Shown: positions 24,396 through 34,482, counted from the first letter of the stretch. The stretch is DNA of 64,000 nt from Tepidiforma sp. (GCA_026003935.1 BPIE01000001.1:930001-994000), one strand, 5' to 3'. Notes: generated by a model from the letters alone, not told the origin. Program-made: numbers and translations.

Positions 24396-25187
24396 TTACT
24401 CCTCGGTCTGTTCAGCCTTTGCGCGGCGGCGGCGGGCTGGTTGTTCGTCGGGCGCGGTCGCCGGCTCGGTGCCGGGGGTTTCGGCAGGGGCCTGTTCGGC
24501 GGCGGCGCGGCGGCGCGTGCGTTTCGGCTGCGCGCCAGGCTCGCTCTCGGGTGCAGCCGCCGGTTCGGCGGGGGCTGCCGCTTCGGCGGCCTCTGCCTCC
24601 TGCCGGAGGACGCGGGCGCGTGCGCGGCGCGCGACTTCGGCGGCTTCGCTGGAGGGTGCGGCCGCGGTGGGCAGCTCCGGTGCAGTGAGGGGACGGAGCC
24701 CCTTCGGGCGGTAGGGCTGCGCGGCGAGGGCCTCGAGGGCGGCCTTGCGGGCTTCTTGGGCGCGCTCACTGGCGATGACCTGTGCCTGGTGGGGGTGCTC
24801 GGGGCCGGCGTAGACCTTGAGGTGGCGCATCATCTGCTTTCCGAGGGGACCCTTGGGGAGCATGCCCCAGACGGCGCGCTGGATGACTTTCTCAGGGAAG
24901 CGCTGGAGCTGTTCGGCAAAGGTGCGAGCCTTCAGGCCGCCGGGGTAGCCGGAGTGGCGGTAGTAGACCATGTCCTGGGCTTTTTTGCCGGAGACGCGGA
25001 CCTTCGCGGCGTTGACGACGATGACGAAGTCGCCGTCGTCGAGGTGAGGCTCGAAGGTGGGCTTGTGTTTGCCCCGGAGGAGGGTGGCGACGCGGGTTGC
25101 GACGCGGCCGAGGGGCTGGCCGGCGGCGTCGATGACGTGCCAATCCTTGTAGATTTGGGAAGCTTTGATGCGGACGGTGGTGTTCAT
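24396..25187 (-). CDS. rplM: 50S ribosomal protein L13 with long C-terminal extension
   Basis: 263 residues against about 142 in E. coli. Residues 1-~143 are normal L13 (WHVIDAAGQPLGRVAT, MVYYRHSGYPGGLK, AVWGMLPKGPLGKQMMRHLKVYAG). Residues ~145-263 form an extra tail rich in Ala, Glu, Pro and Arg, ending RRRRAKAEQTEE, with no recognisable fold. The frame and codon bias continue unchanged, so the tail is probably translated. ATG 25187 overlaps the 3' end of truA by 4 nt (ATGA). Similar but shorter tails occur on L17 and S3. Confidence 0.96.
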   Translation of the reverse strand: MNTTVRIKASQIYKDWHVIDAAGQPLGRVATRVATLLRGKHKPTFEPHLDDGDFVIVVNAAKVRVSGKKAQDMVYYRHSGYPGGLKARTFAEQLQRFPEKVIQRAVWGMLPKGPLGKQMMRHLKVYAGPEHPHQAQVIASERAQEARKAALEALAAQPYRPKGLRPLTAPELPTAAAPSSEAAEVARRARARVLRQEAEAAEAAAPAEPAAAPESEPGAQPKRTRRRAAAEQAPAETPGTEPATAPDEQPARRRRAKAEQTEE

Positions 25188-25954
25188 GGTTGGTATCCCT
25201 CGTCGTACCAGACGCGTTCGAGACAGAGGCCGCGGGCGGGAGCGACGTAGGTGAAGCTGCCGGGCCGCGCCTGTTCGAGCAGGCTGACGATTTCCTCCTC
25301 TGTTGCGGCATGGCGCCCGACCCGGACGAGGGCGGCGACGATGCGCCGGACCATCTGGGGCAGGAACGCGTCTGCCTCGATATCGACGTGGAGCCAATCG
25401 CCGGAGCGATGGACCCCGGTTTCGAACACGGTGCGCACGGGGGAGCGCCCGGGTTCGAGTTTGCCGGCGAAGGCGCTGTAGTTGCGCCGGCCGGCGAAGT
25501 GGCTGGCGAGGTGCTGCATGGCCGGGACGTCGAGGCTGCCCTCGAGGTGCCAGGCGCAGCGGCGTGCGAGCGGGTCTCGCGCCTCGCCGTTGGCGATGGT
25601 GTAGCGGTAGCGTCGGCGGCGGGCCCAGCGGCGCGGGTCGAACCCGAGCGGGACTTCGCGCACGGCGCGTACCGCTACATCTTCGGGCAGGAGCGCGTTG
25701 AGCGCTCGCCCGATGGCGGCCGCTTCGAGCCGGGTTTCGGCGGTGAAGGCGGCCACCTGGCCTCTCGCGTGGACGCCCGAGTCGGTGCGCCCGGCGAGTT
25801 CGACGCGAACCGGGGCCTGGAAGAGGCGCCCGGCGGCGCGTTCGAGTTCGTGTTGGACGGTCCGGCCGTTGGGCTGGACCTGGGAGCCGACGAAGTCGGT
25901 CCCGTCGTAGCTGACGGTTGCCGCGAAGCGTTTCGCGGCGGGCGCGTCAGTCGT
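25184..25954 (-). CDS. truA: tRNA pseudouridine(38-40) synthase TruA, apparent ACG start
   Basis: Modifies U38-U40 in the tRNA anticodon arm. The catalytic aspartate lies in [13 protein letters not shown], and the protein starts with [16 protein letters not shown], typical of TruA. There is no ATG, GTG or TTG in frame upstream of these conserved parts; the first GTG (in GQVAAF) falls after the catalytic Asp. The best start is ACG at 25954, 4 nt after an AGGAGGAG ribosome site, giving 256 residues. It overlaps the rplQ stop as ACGACTGA; with T for C this would be the common ATGACTGA overlap, and the rplQ protein would not change. So either a rare ACG start or a base error. Confidence 0.9.
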   Translation of the reverse strand, partial: TTDAPAAKRFAATVSYDGTDFVGSQVQPNGRTVQHELERAAGRLFQAPVRVELAGRTDSGVHARGQVAAFTAETRLEAAAIGRALNALLPEDVAVRAVREVPLGFDPRRWARRRRYRYTIANGEARDPLARRCAWHLEGSLDVPAMQHLASHFAGRRNYSAFAGKLEPGRSPVRTVFETGVHRSGDWLHVDIEADAFLPQMVRRIVAALVRVGRHAATEEEIVSLLEQARPGSFTYVAPARGLCLERVWYDEGYQP

Positions 25955-26564
25955 TCTTCTCCTCCTCTGCGGGTGCGGTTTCGGCCTGTGCTTCGGCCTC
26001 GGGTTGCGCCTCTGCTTCGGCAGGGGCTTCGGTCTCGGCTTCGGCGGGCGCCTGCTCGTCGGCGGCTTCGGTCACGGCCGCTGCTTCGCTGCGGGCTGCT
26101 TCCTCTTCGGCGGCTGCGCGGGCGGCAGCGGCGGCGCCGGGGGTGGGCCGGCGGGAAGCGGAGGGCGGAGCGGTGACGCGCTGGGGCCGGGGCATGGCCA
26201 CGGCGCCGGCGATGTCGACGAGCTCGATGGTGGCCATGCGGGCCCCGTCGCCCTTGCGGGGCTCGAGGGCGGTGATGCGGAGGTAGCCGCCGGGGCGGTC
26301 TTTCATCCGCGGGGCGATCTCGTCGAAGACTTTCTTGACGACCTTGGGGTCGTAGAGGAAGCGGAGGGCCTGGCGCCGTGCGTGGAGGTCGCCGCGGCGG
26401 CCGAGGGTGATGATGCGCTCGGCCATGGGGCGGATTTCCTTGGCCTTGGCTTCGGTGGTGGTGATCTTTTCGTACCGGAGGAGGTCGGTGACCAGGTTCC
26501 GGTAGAGGGCGATGCGGTGGCTGGTTTCGCGGCCGAGGTGGCGGCCGGCTACGCGGTGTCGCAT
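25947..26564 (-). CDS. rplQ: 50S ribosomal protein L17 with Ala/Glu-rich tail
   Basis: 205 residues (E. coli 127). Residues 1-~118 are L17 ([24 protein letters not shown], the [15 protein letters not shown] region). Residues ~120-205 are an acidic Ala/Glu/Pro tail with repeated AEAE-like units, ending EEEKND. Its last codons carry the AGGAGGAG ribosome site and the ACG start of truA. Confidence 0.96.
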   Translation of the reverse strand: MRHRVAGRHLGRETSHRIALYRNLVTDLLRYEKITTTEAKAKEIRPMAERIITLGRRGDLHARRQALRFLYDPKVVKKVFDEIAPRMKDRPGGYLRITALEPRKGDGARMATIELVDIAGAVAMPRPQRVTAPPSASRRPTPGAAAAARAAAEEEAARSEAAAVTEAADEQAPAEAETEAPAEAEAQPEAEAQAETAPAEEEKND

Positions 26565-26568
26565 GGGG

Positions 26569-27762
26569 CTACTCCTCGTCGTCGGCGCCGATGAGGTCCT
26601 CTGCGCTGCCGTCTTTGAGCAGTGCTTCTTTGAGGGCCTTGCCGAGGGCGCTCAGGTTTTCTTCGTCTTCTTCTTCGTCGTCCATGATGACGGCGCTGGT
26701 GCGGAGGGAGCGGGCGGCGGCGCTGCCGGGGCGGGCGGGCCGTGCGGCGGGGCGGACGGGCTCGTCGGCGATGGGGACGAGGCCGGGCTGGCTGGGGTCG
26801 ATGTAGCCGAGCTCGGCGAGGCGCTCGCGGAGTTCGTCGTAGGATTTGCGGCCGAAGTTGCGAAGGCCGAGGAGCTCGTCTTCGGTCTTTTCGAGGACCT
26901 GCCCGACGGTCATGAGGCCGGAGCGCTTGAGGCAGTTGTAGGCGCGGACGGAGAGCTGGAGGTCTTCGATGGGGGTGTTGTAGCGGTCGGGGGCCATGAG
27001 GAGGCCGCCCGTGGCTCCGGCGCCGAGGGCGGGGTGGTAGCCGTGGGCGAGCTCGGGCCGGGTGTGCTGGATGAAGAGGCCGAATTGTTCGACGAGGATC
27101 TCGGCGCTGAAGCCGACGGCTTCGACGGGGTCGATGGTGCCGTCGGTCCAGACTTCGAGGATGAGGCGGTCGTAGTTGGTGGACTGTCCGACGCGGGTCT
27201 TTTCGACGCGGTAGTTGACTTTGCGGATGGGCGTGAAGATGGCGTCGACGGGGATGACGCCGATCGGCATGCCTTCGACGGCGCCTGCGGGCTGGTAGCC
27301 TTTGCCGAGCTCGGCGTGGAATTCGGCGGAGATGCGGGAGCCTTTGGTTTCGAGGCGGCCGAGATAGAGGTCGGGGTTGACGAGCTCGAAATCGGCCGGG
27401 ACCTGGAGGTCGGCGGCGGTGATGACGGCGGGGCCTTCGACGTCGAGGGAGAGGGTGCCGGGCCGGTTGGAGATGGGCTTGAGGCGAATCTCCTTGACGT
27501 TGAGGAGGAATTCGGTGGTGTCTTCGGCCATGCCGGGGACGGTGGAGAATTCGTGCTGCACCTGGTCGATGCGCACGGAGGTGATGGCTGCGCCTTCGAG
27601 GGAGGAGAGGAGGACGCGGCGCAGGGCATTGCCGAGGGTGATGCCGTAGCCGGCCTCGAGGGGTTCGGCGACGAGGCGGGCGTAGGTGGCGGTTTGTTCT
27701 TCGACGGTGAGCCGGGGGTGGGCGGCTTCAGCCGGCTGCCCGAGCATCTCCAGTGAATTCAT
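26569..27762 (-). CDS. rpoA: DNA-directed RNA polymerase alpha subunit
   Basis: 397 residues against 329 in E. coli. The N-terminal assembly domain has [27 protein letters not shown]. The alpha-CTD has [20 protein letters not shown] and [12 protein letters not shown]. After it comes an extra ~70-residue tail: a Pro/Arg/Ala linker, an acidic block (DDEEEDEE) and a predicted helix ([13 protein letters not shown]). The tail might contact regulators or the ribosome (inference). ATG 27762 (MNSLEML) is preferred over the TTG five codons upstream. The rplQ gene follows 4 nt later. Confidence 0.96.
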   Translation of the reverse strand: MNSLEMLGQPAEAAHPRLTVEEQTATYARLVAEPLEAGYGITLGNALRRVLLSSLEGAAITSVRIDQVQHEFSTVPGMAEDTTEFLLNVKEIRLKPISNRPGTLSLDVEGPAVITAADLQVPADFELVNPDLYLGRLETKGSRISAEFHAELGKGYQPAGAVEGMPIGVIPVDAIFTPIRKVNYRVEKTRVGQSTNYDRLILEVWTDGTIDPVEAVGFSAEILVEQFGLFIQHTRPELAHGYHPALGAGATGGLLMAPDRYNTPIEDLQLSVRAYNCLKRSGLMTVGQVLEKTEDELLGLRNFGRKSYDELRERLAELGYIDPSQPGLVPIADEPVRPAARPARPGSAAARSLRTSAVIMDDEEEDEENLSALGKALKEALLKDGSAEDLIGADDEE

Positions 27763-27789
27763 GATGGGTGCCCTCAACCGTTGACGGGG

Positions 27790-28419
27790 TTAGCGCGAGT
27801 AGTACTCGATGATGACGTTTTCGTTGAAGAGGTGGGTCTCGCCGGGGACGACGGCTGGCGGTGCGGTGACTTTGCCGGTCATGCTGGCCAGGTCGAGGGA
27901 GAGCCACGTTGGGGGGTTTTTGGATTTGATGGCGTCCTGGACGATTTTGTAGAACTCGCTGCGCTGGCCGCGGGGGGTGAAGGAGATGGTGTCGCCTTCT
28001 TTGAGGTGGGCGGAGGGGATGTCGAGTTTGCGGCCGTTCACGGCGATGAGGCCGTGGCGGACGAGCTGGCGGGCCTGTGCGCGAGAGTCGGCGAAGCCGA
28101 GGCGGTAGACGATGTTGTCGAGCCGCGTTTCGAGCAGGCGTACGAGGTTTTCGCCGGAGACGCCGGGGCGGCGGATGGCTTCTTTGTAGTAGCGGACGAA
28201 CTGTTTTTCGAGGACGCCGTAGGAGGCGCGTGCGCGCTGCTTTTCGCGGAGCTGGAGGCCGCGGTCGGAGATTTTGCGGCGGCGTGCGGGGCGCGGGCCG
28301 GGGGGGTTGGGCCGGCGCTCGAAGGCGCACTTGGGCGTGAAGCAGCGTTCGCCTTTGAGGAAGAGTTTTTCGCCGTGGCGGCGGCAGAGGCGGCAGACGG
28401 GGCCGGTGTAGCGTGCCAT
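27790..28419 (-). CDS. rpsD: 30S ribosomal protein S4, zinc-binding form
   Basis: 209 residues. N-terminal C9, C12, C26 and C31 form the zinc site of the C+ type of S4. The S4 RNA-binding domain is at about 100-160 (RLDNIVYRLGFADSRAQARQLVRHGLI). In other bacteria S4 represses this operon; no leader structure could be identified here. Confidence 0.97.
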   Translation of the reverse strand: MARYTGPVCRLCRRHGEKLFLKGERCFTPKCAFERRPNPPGPRPARRRKISDRGLQLREKQRARASYGVLEKQFVRYYKEAIRRPGVSGENLVRLLETRLDNIVYRLGFADSRAQARQLVRHGLIAVNGRKLDIPSAHLKEGDTISFTPRGQRSEFYKIVQDAIKSKNPPTWLSLDLASMTGKVTAPPAVVPGETHLFNENVIIEYYSR

Positions 28420-28433
28420 AGGTGGTTGGGCTC

Positions 28434-28841
28434 CTAGACGCGGCGCCGCTTGGGCGGGCGGCAGCCGTTGTGGGGGATGGGGGTGACGTCGCGGATGGCG
28501 GTGATGGTGAGGCCGGCGGCCTGGAGGGAGCGGATGGCTGCTTCGCGGCCGGAGCCGGCGCCGCGGACGTAGACTTCGACGGACTGGAGGCCGTGTTCCA
28601 TGGCGCGGCGGGCGGCGTTTTCGCTGGCCATCTGGGCGGCGAAGGGGGTTCCCTTGCGGGAGCCTTTGAAGCCGGATGCGCCGGCCGACGCCCAGGCGAT
28701 GACGTTGCCGTTGGGGTCGGTGAGGGTGACGAGGGTGTTGTTGAAGGTGCTCTTGATGTAGGCGCGGCCGCGGGGGATGGACTTGCGCTCGCGCCGCTTC
28801 AGGCGGCGGTTTTTGTCGGCACCACGTTTTTGATCGGCCAT
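28434..28841 (-). CDS. rpsK: 30S ribosomal protein S11
   Basis: 135 residues (E. coli 129). It has the S11 signatures [21 protein letters not shown] and [20 protein letters not shown] at the C-terminus. The N-terminus is longer and basic ([16 protein letters not shown]). It lies 12 nt after rpsM. Confidence 0.97.
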   Translation of the reverse strand: MADQKRGADKNRRLKRRERKSIPRGRAYIKSTFNNTLVTLTDPNGNVIAWASAGASGFKGSRKGTPFAAQMASENAARRAMEHGLQSVEVYVRGAGSGREAAIRSLQAAGLTITAIRDVTPIPHNGCRPPKRRRV

Positions 28842-28853
28842 GGGGAGCTCCTG

Positions 28854-29234
28854 TTACTTCTTTCCTGCGCGCTTCTTGCCGGCGACGGTTTTGCGGGCGC
28901 CGCGTTTTTGGCGTGCGTTGGTGCGGGTGCGCTGGCCGCGGACGGGGAGGTTGCGGCGGTGGCGCTGGCCGCGGTAGCAGTTGATTTCGATGAGGCGCGC
29001 GATGTTCTGCCGGACTTCGCGGCGGAGGTCGCCTTCGACGATGTAGTTCTTTTCGATGAAGTCGCGGATGCGGAGGATTTCTTCATCGGTAAGGTCGCGG
29101 GCGCGGGCATCCGGGGAGATGTTGGTGGCCGCGAGCACTGCTTTGGCGCGGGTAGGCCCGATGCCGTAGATGTAGGTGAGGGCGACTTCGAGTCGCTTGT
29201 CGGCTGGGATGTCGACTCCTGCGATACGTGCCAT
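28854..29234 (-). CDS. rpsM: 30S ribosomal protein S13
   Basis: 126 residues. [26 protein letters not shown] is the classic start, [20 protein letters not shown] the conserved C-half, and the last residues (KKRAGKK) are basic. First gene of the alpha segment after rpmJ. Confidence 0.97.
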   Translation of the reverse strand: MARIAGVDIPADKRLEVALTYIYGIGPTRAKAVLAATNISPDARARDLTDEEILRIRDFIEKNYIVEGDLRREVRQNIARLIEINCYRGQRHRRNLPVRGQRTRTNARQKRGARKTVAGKKRAGKK

Positions 29235-29240
29235 GCGGCC

Positions 29241-29354
29241 TTACCCCTGGCGCTGCTTGTGCTTTGGATTTTCGCAAATGACCATGACGCGACCGTGCCG
29301 GCGGATGACCTTGCACTTGTCGCAGCGTGGCTTGACGGATGCTCGTACTTTCAT
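29241..29354 (-). CDS. rpmJ: 50S ribosomal protein L36
   Basis: 37-residue protein that begins [19 protein letters not shown] and ends KHKQRQG. C11, C14, C27 and H32 form the zinc site of the C+ type. It sits between infA and rpsM as in most bacteria. Confidence 0.96.
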   Translation of the reverse strand: MKVRASVKPRCDKCKVIRRHGRVMVICENPKHKQRQG

Positions 29355-29384
29355 GGCTCTCCTGGTCGGGTTGGCCGGGTCGGC

Positions 29385-29603
29385 CTATTTGAATCGGTAG
29401 GTGATGCGCCCGCGGCTGAGGTCGTAAGGCGAGAGTTCGACGAGAACGCGATCGCCGGGGAGGATGCGGATGAAGTTCATCCGGATCTTTCCGCTGACGT
29501 GGGCGAGCACTTCGTGGCCGTTGGCCAGCTCGACCTTGAACATGGCGTTGGGGAGGGGTTCGACCACGGTGCCCTCGACTTCGATCGCGTCCTTTTTTGC
29601 CAT
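29385..29603 (-). CDS. infA: Translation initiation factor IF-1
   Basis: 72 residues, the same length as E. coli IF-1. The S1/OB-fold is intact: [19 protein letters not shown], then [13 protein letters not shown] and [24 protein letters not shown] 29603 matches the usual N-terminus ([11 protein letters not shown]); the longer open frame is not used. Confidence 0.97.
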   Translation of the reverse strand: MAKKDAIEVEGTVVEPLPNAMFKVELANGHEVLAHVSGKIRMNFIRILPGDRVLVELSPYDLSRGRITYRFK

Positions 29604-29631
29604 AGACCCTCGTGCGGTGGAGTTCGGAACG

Positions 29632-30402
29632 TCATGGGAGGGTGAGGACTTCGGCCTCACCCTCGGCGCGGATGGCGATGGTATGCTCGAAATGACAGCA
29701 TAAGCTACCGTCTTTCGTGCTTACGGTCCAGCCGTCGGGGCCTTCGATGACCTCCGGCGAGCCGGCGGTGACCATGGGTTCGAGCGCGAGGACGAGCCCG
29801 GGCTTGAGCTCGGGCCCGCGGAAGCGCTGGCGATAGTTTTCGACGTGCGGCTCTTCGTGCATGTCGCGGCCCACGCCGTGGCCGCCATACCCTTTTACGA
29901 TACCAAATCCGTGCGGTCGGATCGCGTCTTCGATGGCGCCGCGGATGTCGTTGAGGTAGTTGCCGGCGCGAGCGGCACGGATACCGGCCCAGAGGGCTTC
30001 TTCGGTGACGCGCATGAGTTTTTCGGCGAGCGGGCTGACCTTGCCGACCCCGACGGTGATGGCGGAGTCGCCGACGTAGCCGTTGAGGGTGGCGCCGAGG
30101 TCGAAGGTGACGATGTCGCCTTCCTGGAGCTCACGGTCGACGGGGATGCCGTGGACGAGCTGTTCGTTGATGCTGATGCAGATGTTGGAGGGGTAGGGCG
30201 GATAGCGGGGCGATGGCCGGTAGTTGAGGAAGGTTTCCTTTGCCCCGGCCTTTTTGAATTCCTGGCGGACGAAGGCTTCGACGTCGAGGAGGTTGAGGCC
30301 GGGGCGGACCATTTCGCGGATCTGGGCAAGGGTCCGCCCGACGAGGCGGCCTGCCTCGCGCATGAGTCGGATTTCGTCCTCGGACTTGAGCTTGATCGCC
30401 AT
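29632..30402 (-). CDS. map: Methionine aminopeptidase, type I
   Basis: 256 residues. It removes the N-terminal Met from new proteins. The five metal ligands can be placed: D and D in [17 protein letters not shown] in [15 protein letters not shown] in ALEPMV, and E in CHFEHTIAI. It begins [20 protein letters not shown]. Between adk and infA, the standard spc order. Confidence 0.97.
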   Translation of the reverse strand: MAIKLKSEDEIRLMREAGRLVGRTLAQIREMVRPGLNLLDVEAFVRQEFKKAGAKETFLNYRPSPRYPPYPSNICISINEQLVHGIPVDRELQEGDIVTFDLGATLNGYVGDSAITVGVGKVSPLAEKLMRVTEEALWAGIRAARAGNYLNDIRGAIEDAIRPHGFGIVKGYGGHGVGRDMHEEPHVENYRQRFRGPELKPGLVLALEPMVTAGSPEVIEGPDGWTVSTKDGSLCCHFEHTIAIRAEGEAEVLTLP

Positions 30403-30409
30403 CTGCTGC

Positions 30410-31048
30410 CTACCGGATGGCCTCCAGGAGGGCTGCGGTGACGTCGTCGAGTGGGCGCTCGCCGTCGATTTCGCGGAGGACGCCGGCGCGGCGGTAGTGG
30501 TCGATGAGGTCGGCCGGGGGTTTTTGTTTTTCGAGCCGGGCGCGGACGACTTCGGGGCGGTCGTCGTCGCGCTGGTAGAGTTCGCCGCCGCAGGCGTCGC
30601 AGATGCCGGGCTGCTTGGGCGGGTCGTTGCGTTCGTGGTAGAGGCGGCCGCACTGGCGGCAGATCCAGCGGCCGCCGAGGCGGGAGACGAGTTCGTCGTC
30701 GGAGACGGTGATGAGGAGGGCGCGGTCGACTTTTGCGCCCTGTGCGGCGAGGGCTTCGTCGAGGGCCTTCGCCTGGACGACGTTGCGGGGGAAGCCGTCG
30801 AACATGGCGCCGGCTTTGGCATCGTCGCGGCCGATGCGCTCGAGGAGCATTTTGATGGTGATTTCGTCGGGCACGAGCTCGCCGCGGGACATGTACTGGT
30901 TGGCGAGCTGACCGAGTTCGGTGTTGTTTTTGACGTGCTCGCGGAACATGTCGCCCGTGGAGATGTGGACGAGGCCTGTGGCCGCAGCGATGCGCTGGGC
31001 CTGGGTTCCTTTGCCGGCGCCGGGTGGACCAAGGAGGACGATGTACAC
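30410..31048 (-). CDS. adk: Adenylate kinase, zinc-type LID
   Basis: 212 residues. The P-loop GPPGAGKGT is at 7-15, DGFPR is intact, and the LID domain carries a CRQC...CDAC zinc knuckle, which E. coli Adk lacks and many thermophiles and Gram-positives have. It starts 1 nt after secY ends. Confidence 0.97.
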   Translation of the reverse strand: MYIVLLGPPGAGKGTQAQRIAAATGLVHISTGDMFREHVKNNTELGQLANQYMSRGELVPDEITIKMLLERIGRDDAKAGAMFDGFPRNVVQAKALDEALAAQGAKVDRALLITVSDDELVSRLGGRWICRQCGRLYHERNDPPKQPGICDACGGELYQRDDDRPEVVRARLEKQKPPADLIDHYRRAGVLREIDGERPLDDVTAALLEAIR

Positions 31049-31049
31049 G

Positions 31050-32381
31050 TTAGCGAATGAACCCTTCGTAGTTGCGCATGAGTAGCTGGGCTTCGAGCTG
31101 TTTCATCGTGTCGAGGACGACGGCGACGACGATGAGGAAGCCGGTGGACGAGATGGTGAGGGCGCGGACGTCGGTGAAGAGGCCGACGAAGAAGGGGATG
31201 ATGGCGACGAAGCCGAGGAAGAATGCGCCGGCCCAGGTGATGCGGGTGACGACGCGCATGAGGTAGGCCTCGGTGGGGGGTCCGGGGCGGATGCCGGGGA
31301 TGAAGGCGCCCTGCCGCTGGAGGTTCTTGGCGATTTGCTGCTGCTGGTACTGCACCATGGTGTAGAAGAAGGTGAAGATGACGACCAGCACGAAGAGGAT
31401 GAGCCAGTACCAACCGGTGCCGCTGCCGCCGCGGCCGCCCTGGAACTGGTCGACGAAGAAGTTGGCGACGGACCCGACCCAGCCGCCGGAGTCGATGAAG
31501 TAGGAGGCGATGGTGGCGGGGAGGATCATGATGGAGAAGGCGAAGATGAGGGGAATCATGCCGGCCATGTTGACGCGCAGGGGGATGTGGCTCTGCCCCT
31601 GCTGTCGGTACATGCGGCCGCCGCGAAATGCGGAGCGGGCGTACTGGACGGGAACGCGGCGCTGGGCTTCCTGAAAGAAGACGATGAGGTAGATGAGCGC
31701 GAGCGCCCCGGCGGCGAAGCCGAGCACGGTGAGGATGCTGGTGGTGGTGATGTTGGGGATGAGGGACGGCAGTGTGGCGACGATGCCGCCGAAGATGATG
31801 AGGGAGACGCCGTTGCCGATGCCGTGGTCGGTGATGAGCTCGCCGAGCCAGACGAGGAACATGGTGCCGGCGGCCAGGGTGAAGAGGGTGGCGAAGGTGC
31901 CGACGACGTCGTTTTGGAAGCCGAAGTCGCGGACGACGTCGGCACCCTGGGCGTTGATGAAGAGGATCTGCCCGTAGCCCTGGACCATGGCGAGGGGGAC
32001 GGTGAGCCAGTGGGTGATGACCTGGATGCGGCGGCGGCCCTGTTCGCCCTCTTCGGCGAGTGCGCGAAGTGAGGGGACGAGGGGCTGGAGGATTTGGATG
32101 ATGATGGAGGCGGTGATGTAGGGGTAGACGCCGAGTGCGGCGACGCTGAGGTTCTGGAGGGCGCCGCCGGAGAAGATGCTGAGGAAGTCGAGGAGCGCGT
32201 TGCCTTCGAAGGCGGCCTGGAGCGCGTCGCGGTCGATGTTCGGGAGGGGCACATGGGCCACGAAGCGGAAGACGACGAGCATGGCGATGGTGAAGAGGAG
32301 CTTCCGCCGGACGTCTTCCTGCCGGAAGGCATCGACCATGGCCTGGAGGAGCCTGGGGCGCTGCGCTGCCTGGACGGTCAT
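31050..32381 (-). CDS. secY: Protein translocase subunit SecY
   Basis: 443 residues, the same as E. coli, with ten membrane segments. Family marks: FRFVAHVPLPNID in TM1, the plug region FSGGALQNLSVAALGVYPYITASIIIQIL, and GIRPGPPTEAYL in the cytoplasmic loop before the last helices. It forms the SecYEG channel. One base separates it from rplO. Confidence 0.97.
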   Translation of the reverse strand: MTVQAAQRPRLLQAMVDAFRQEDVRRKLLFTIAMLVVFRFVAHVPLPNIDRDALQAAFEGNALLDFLSIFSGGALQNLSVAALGVYPYITASIIIQILQPLVPSLRALAEEGEQGRRRIQVITHWLTVPLAMVQGYGQILFINAQGADVVRDFGFQNDVVGTFATLFTLAAGTMFLVWLGELITDHGIGNGVSLIIFGGIVATLPSLIPNITTTSILTVLGFAAGALALIYLIVFFQEAQRRVPVQYARSAFRGGRMYRQQGQSHIPLRVNMAGMIPLIFAFSIMILPATIASYFIDSGGWVGSVANFFVDQFQGGRGGSGTGWYWLILFVLVVIFTFFYTMVQYQQQQIAKNLQRQGAFIPGIRPGPPTEAYLMRVVTRITWAGAFFLGFVAIIPFFVGLFTDVRALTISSTGFLIVVAVVLDTMKQLEAQLLMRNYEGFIR

Positions 32382-32382
32382 G

Positions 32383-32856
32383 TCAGCGTTCCTTCTCGCC
32401 GGATGCGGTGATCACGGTGGCGGTGCCGCCGGCGGCTTCGATGCGCGCTTTGGCGGATGCGCTGAAGGCGTGGGCGGAGACGGTGAGCTTCCGGGTGAGC
32501 TCGCCGCGGCCGAGGATTTTGACGGGCTCGCGGAGGTGCTTGAGGATGCCGGTCTCCTTGAGGAGCTGGGGGGTGACGGTGGTGCCGTCGGGGAAGCGCT
32601 CGAGGGCTTCGAGGTTGACGGGCTGGAAGGGGATCCGCCACTTGTTGTTGAAGCCGCGGAGGACGTGGAATTTGCGGGACGTGGGGAACTGGCCGCCTTC
32701 GAAGGCGTCGTAGGGGAGTTTTTTGCCGGAGCGGGAGCGCTGGCCCTTGAGGCCGCGGCCGGCGTAGGTGCCGTGGCCGCTGGCGTTGCCGCGGCCGACG
32801 CGTTTGCGGGCGTGGGTAGCGCCGCGCGGGGGCCGGAGTTCATGGGCACCGAGCAT
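32383..32856 (-). CDS. rplO: 50S ribosomal protein L15
   Basis: 157 residues (E. coli 144). The Gly/Arg-rich N-terminus KRVGRGNASGHGTYAGRGLKGQRSR is typical. Its start overlaps the rpmD stop. Confidence 0.96.
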   Translation of the reverse strand: MLGAHELRPPRGATHARKRVGRGNASGHGTYAGRGLKGQRSRSGKKLPYDAFEGGQFPTSRKFHVLRGFNNKWRIPFQPVNLEALERFPDGTTVTPQLLKETGILKHLREPVKILGRGELTRKLTVSAHAFSASAKARIEAAGGTATVITASGEKER

Positions 32857-33041
32857 CAGGCGCCTCCTTCTTTGACGTCGACGAGGTGGGCGACTTTGTT
32901 GAGCATGCCGCGGATGGCGGGGCTGTCTTCGACCTCGACGGTCTGCTGGAGACGGCGGAGGCCGAGTTTGCGGATGGTGTCTTTTTGGTCTTTGTTGTAG
33001 CCGATGGCGCTTTTGCGCCAGGTGACGGTGAGGCGAGCCAT
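32856..33041 (-). CDS. rpmD: 50S ribosomal protein L30
   Basis: 61 residues: [31 protein letters not shown], then [15 protein letters not shown]. The start ATG 33041 lies just after the rpsE stop. Longer open frame upstream lies inside rpsE and is not used. Confidence 0.95.
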   Translation of the reverse strand: MARLTVTWRKSAIGYNKDQKDTIRKLGLRRLQQTVEVEDSPAIRGMLNKVAHLVDVKEGGA

Positions 33042-33042
33042 C

Positions 33043-33558
33043 TCACGATTCTCCACGGGCGATGGCGAGCCGGCGTTCGCGGGCGCCATCGGAGTCCTGC
33101 ATGGTGGCGAGGCCGCGGATGGTGGCCTGGGCCACGTTGATGGGGTTGCGGGAGCCGAAGGTCTTGGCGAGGACGTCGGTGACGCCGGCTGCTTCCATGA
33201 TGGAGCGGACGGCGCCGCCGGCGATGACGCCGGTGCCGTGGCTGGCGGGCTTGAGCATGACCTTGGCGGCCTTGAAGCGGACCCAGACGGGGTGGCTGAG
33301 GGTGCCGCCCTTCATGGGGATGCGGACCATGTTGCGGCGGGCCTGCGCGGCGCCTTTGCGGATGGCCTCGGGGACTTCGTTGGCCTTGCCGAGGCCCACG
33401 CCGACGGAGCCGTGCCCATCGCCGACGACGACGAGGGCGGAGAAGCTGAAGCGGCGACCGCCCTTGACGACCTTGGCGACGCGGTTGATGTAGATGACCT
33501 TTTCGGAGAGGTCTTCCGGTCCGGGCTGTTCGTAGCGTTCCGGGCGATTGTCGGCCAT
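33043..33558 (-). CDS. rpsE: 30S ribosomal protein S5
   Basis: 171 residues. It has [43 protein letters not shown] and the C-terminal [28 protein letters not shown] segment, both highly conserved in S5 fidelity and assembly regions. Confidence 0.97.
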   Translation of the reverse strand: MADNRPERYEQPGPEDLSEKVIYINRVAKVVKGGRRFSFSALVVVGDGHGSVGVGLGKANEVPEAIRKGAAQARRNMVRIPMKGGTLSHPVWVRFKAAKVMLKPASHGTGVIAGGAVRSIMEAAGVTDVLAKTFGSRNPINVAQATIRGLATMQDSDGARERRLAIARGES

Positions 33559-33924
33559 TTAGAACCCCAATCCTGCTTCGCGCGCTGCCTCGGCGAGGGC
33601 GCGAACGCGACCGTGATAGAGGAATCCGCCGCGGTCGAAGACGACGGCTTCGATGCCCTTGGCGCGCGCGCGCTCGGCGATGGCTGTGCCGACGAGTGCG
33701 GCGCGCTCGGTCTTGGTTTTGCCCCGGGCCTGTTCAGCGAGTGCAGGCTCGACGTCGCTGGCGGCAGCGAGGGTGTGCCCGGTGGTGTCGTCGATGACCT
33801 GGGCGTAGATGTGCTGGGCGCTGCGGAAGACGTTGAGCCGGGGCCGCTGGGGCGTTCCGGAGACCTTTTTGCGGACGCGGAGGTGGCGCCGTTTGCGAGC
33901 GAGGACGCTGGTGGTGGTGCTCAC
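33559..33924 (-). CDS. rplR: 50S ribosomal protein L18
   Basis: 121 residues. [22 protein letters not shown]-type start (here [17 protein letters not shown]) and the C-terminal [26 protein letters not shown]. It binds 5S rRNA. It overlaps rplF by 4 nt. Confidence 0.97.
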   Translation of the reverse strand: MSTTTSVLARKRRHLRVRKKVSGTPQRPRLNVFRSAQHIYAQVIDDTTGHTLAAASDVEPALAEQARGKTKTERAALVGTAIAERARAKGIEAVVFDRGGFLYHGRVRALAEAAREAGLGF

Positions 33925-34469
33925 TTCTTCCCAACCTTCCCGGACTTGCCGGCCTTGCGCCGGACGCGTTCGCCAAGGTAGCGGATGCCTTTGCCTTTGT
34001 AGGGCTCGGGCGGGCGGATTTTGCGGATGTTGGCCGCGACCTGGCCGACGCGCTCCTTATCGATGCCTTCGACGGTGATGCGGGGGCCTTCGACGCTGAA
34101 TTTGATGCCCTCGGGGGGGCTGACGATGACCGGGTGGGAGAAGCCGAGGGCGAGCTGGAGGGCGGAGCCCTGCAGCTGGGCGCGGTAGCCGACGCCCTGG
34201 ACTTCGAGGACTTTGGTGAAGCCGGTGGTGACGCCGGTCACCATGTTGGCGAGGAGGGTGCGGGAGAGCCCGTGGAGGGCGCGGTCTTCGCCGTCGTCGC
34301 TGGCGCGGCGGACGGTGACGACGCCGTCTTCGCGTTCGAAGGTGATGCGCGGGGGGAACTGGCGGGAGAGTTCGCCCCGGGGGCCTTTGACGACGACGTG
34401 GTTGTCGCCGTCGATGGTGATGGTGACGTTGGGCGGGATGGGGATGGGTTGTCGGCCGATTCGAGACAT
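33921..34469 (-). CDS. rplF: 50S ribosomal protein L6
   Basis: 182 residues. [17 protein letters not shown] is the standard start. The C-terminal signature [27 protein letters not shown] is intact, as is the [26 protein letters not shown] region. Confidence 0.97.
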   Translation of the reverse strand: MSRIGRQPIPIPPNVTITIDGDNHVVVKGPRGELSRQFPPRITFEREDGVVTVRRASDDGEDRALHGLSRTLLANMVTGVTTGFTKVLEVQGVGYRAQLQGSALQLALGFSHPVIVSPPEGIKFSVEGPRITVEGIDKERVGQVAANIRKIRPPEPYKGKGIRYLGERVRRKAGKSGKVGKK

Positions 34470-34482
34470 CGGATGCAGCCCC

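Noticed and set aside
25184-25756. GTG 25756 as the start of truA
   Set aside because: It removes the conserved N-terminus and the catalytic Asp, both clearly encoded upstream in the same frame.
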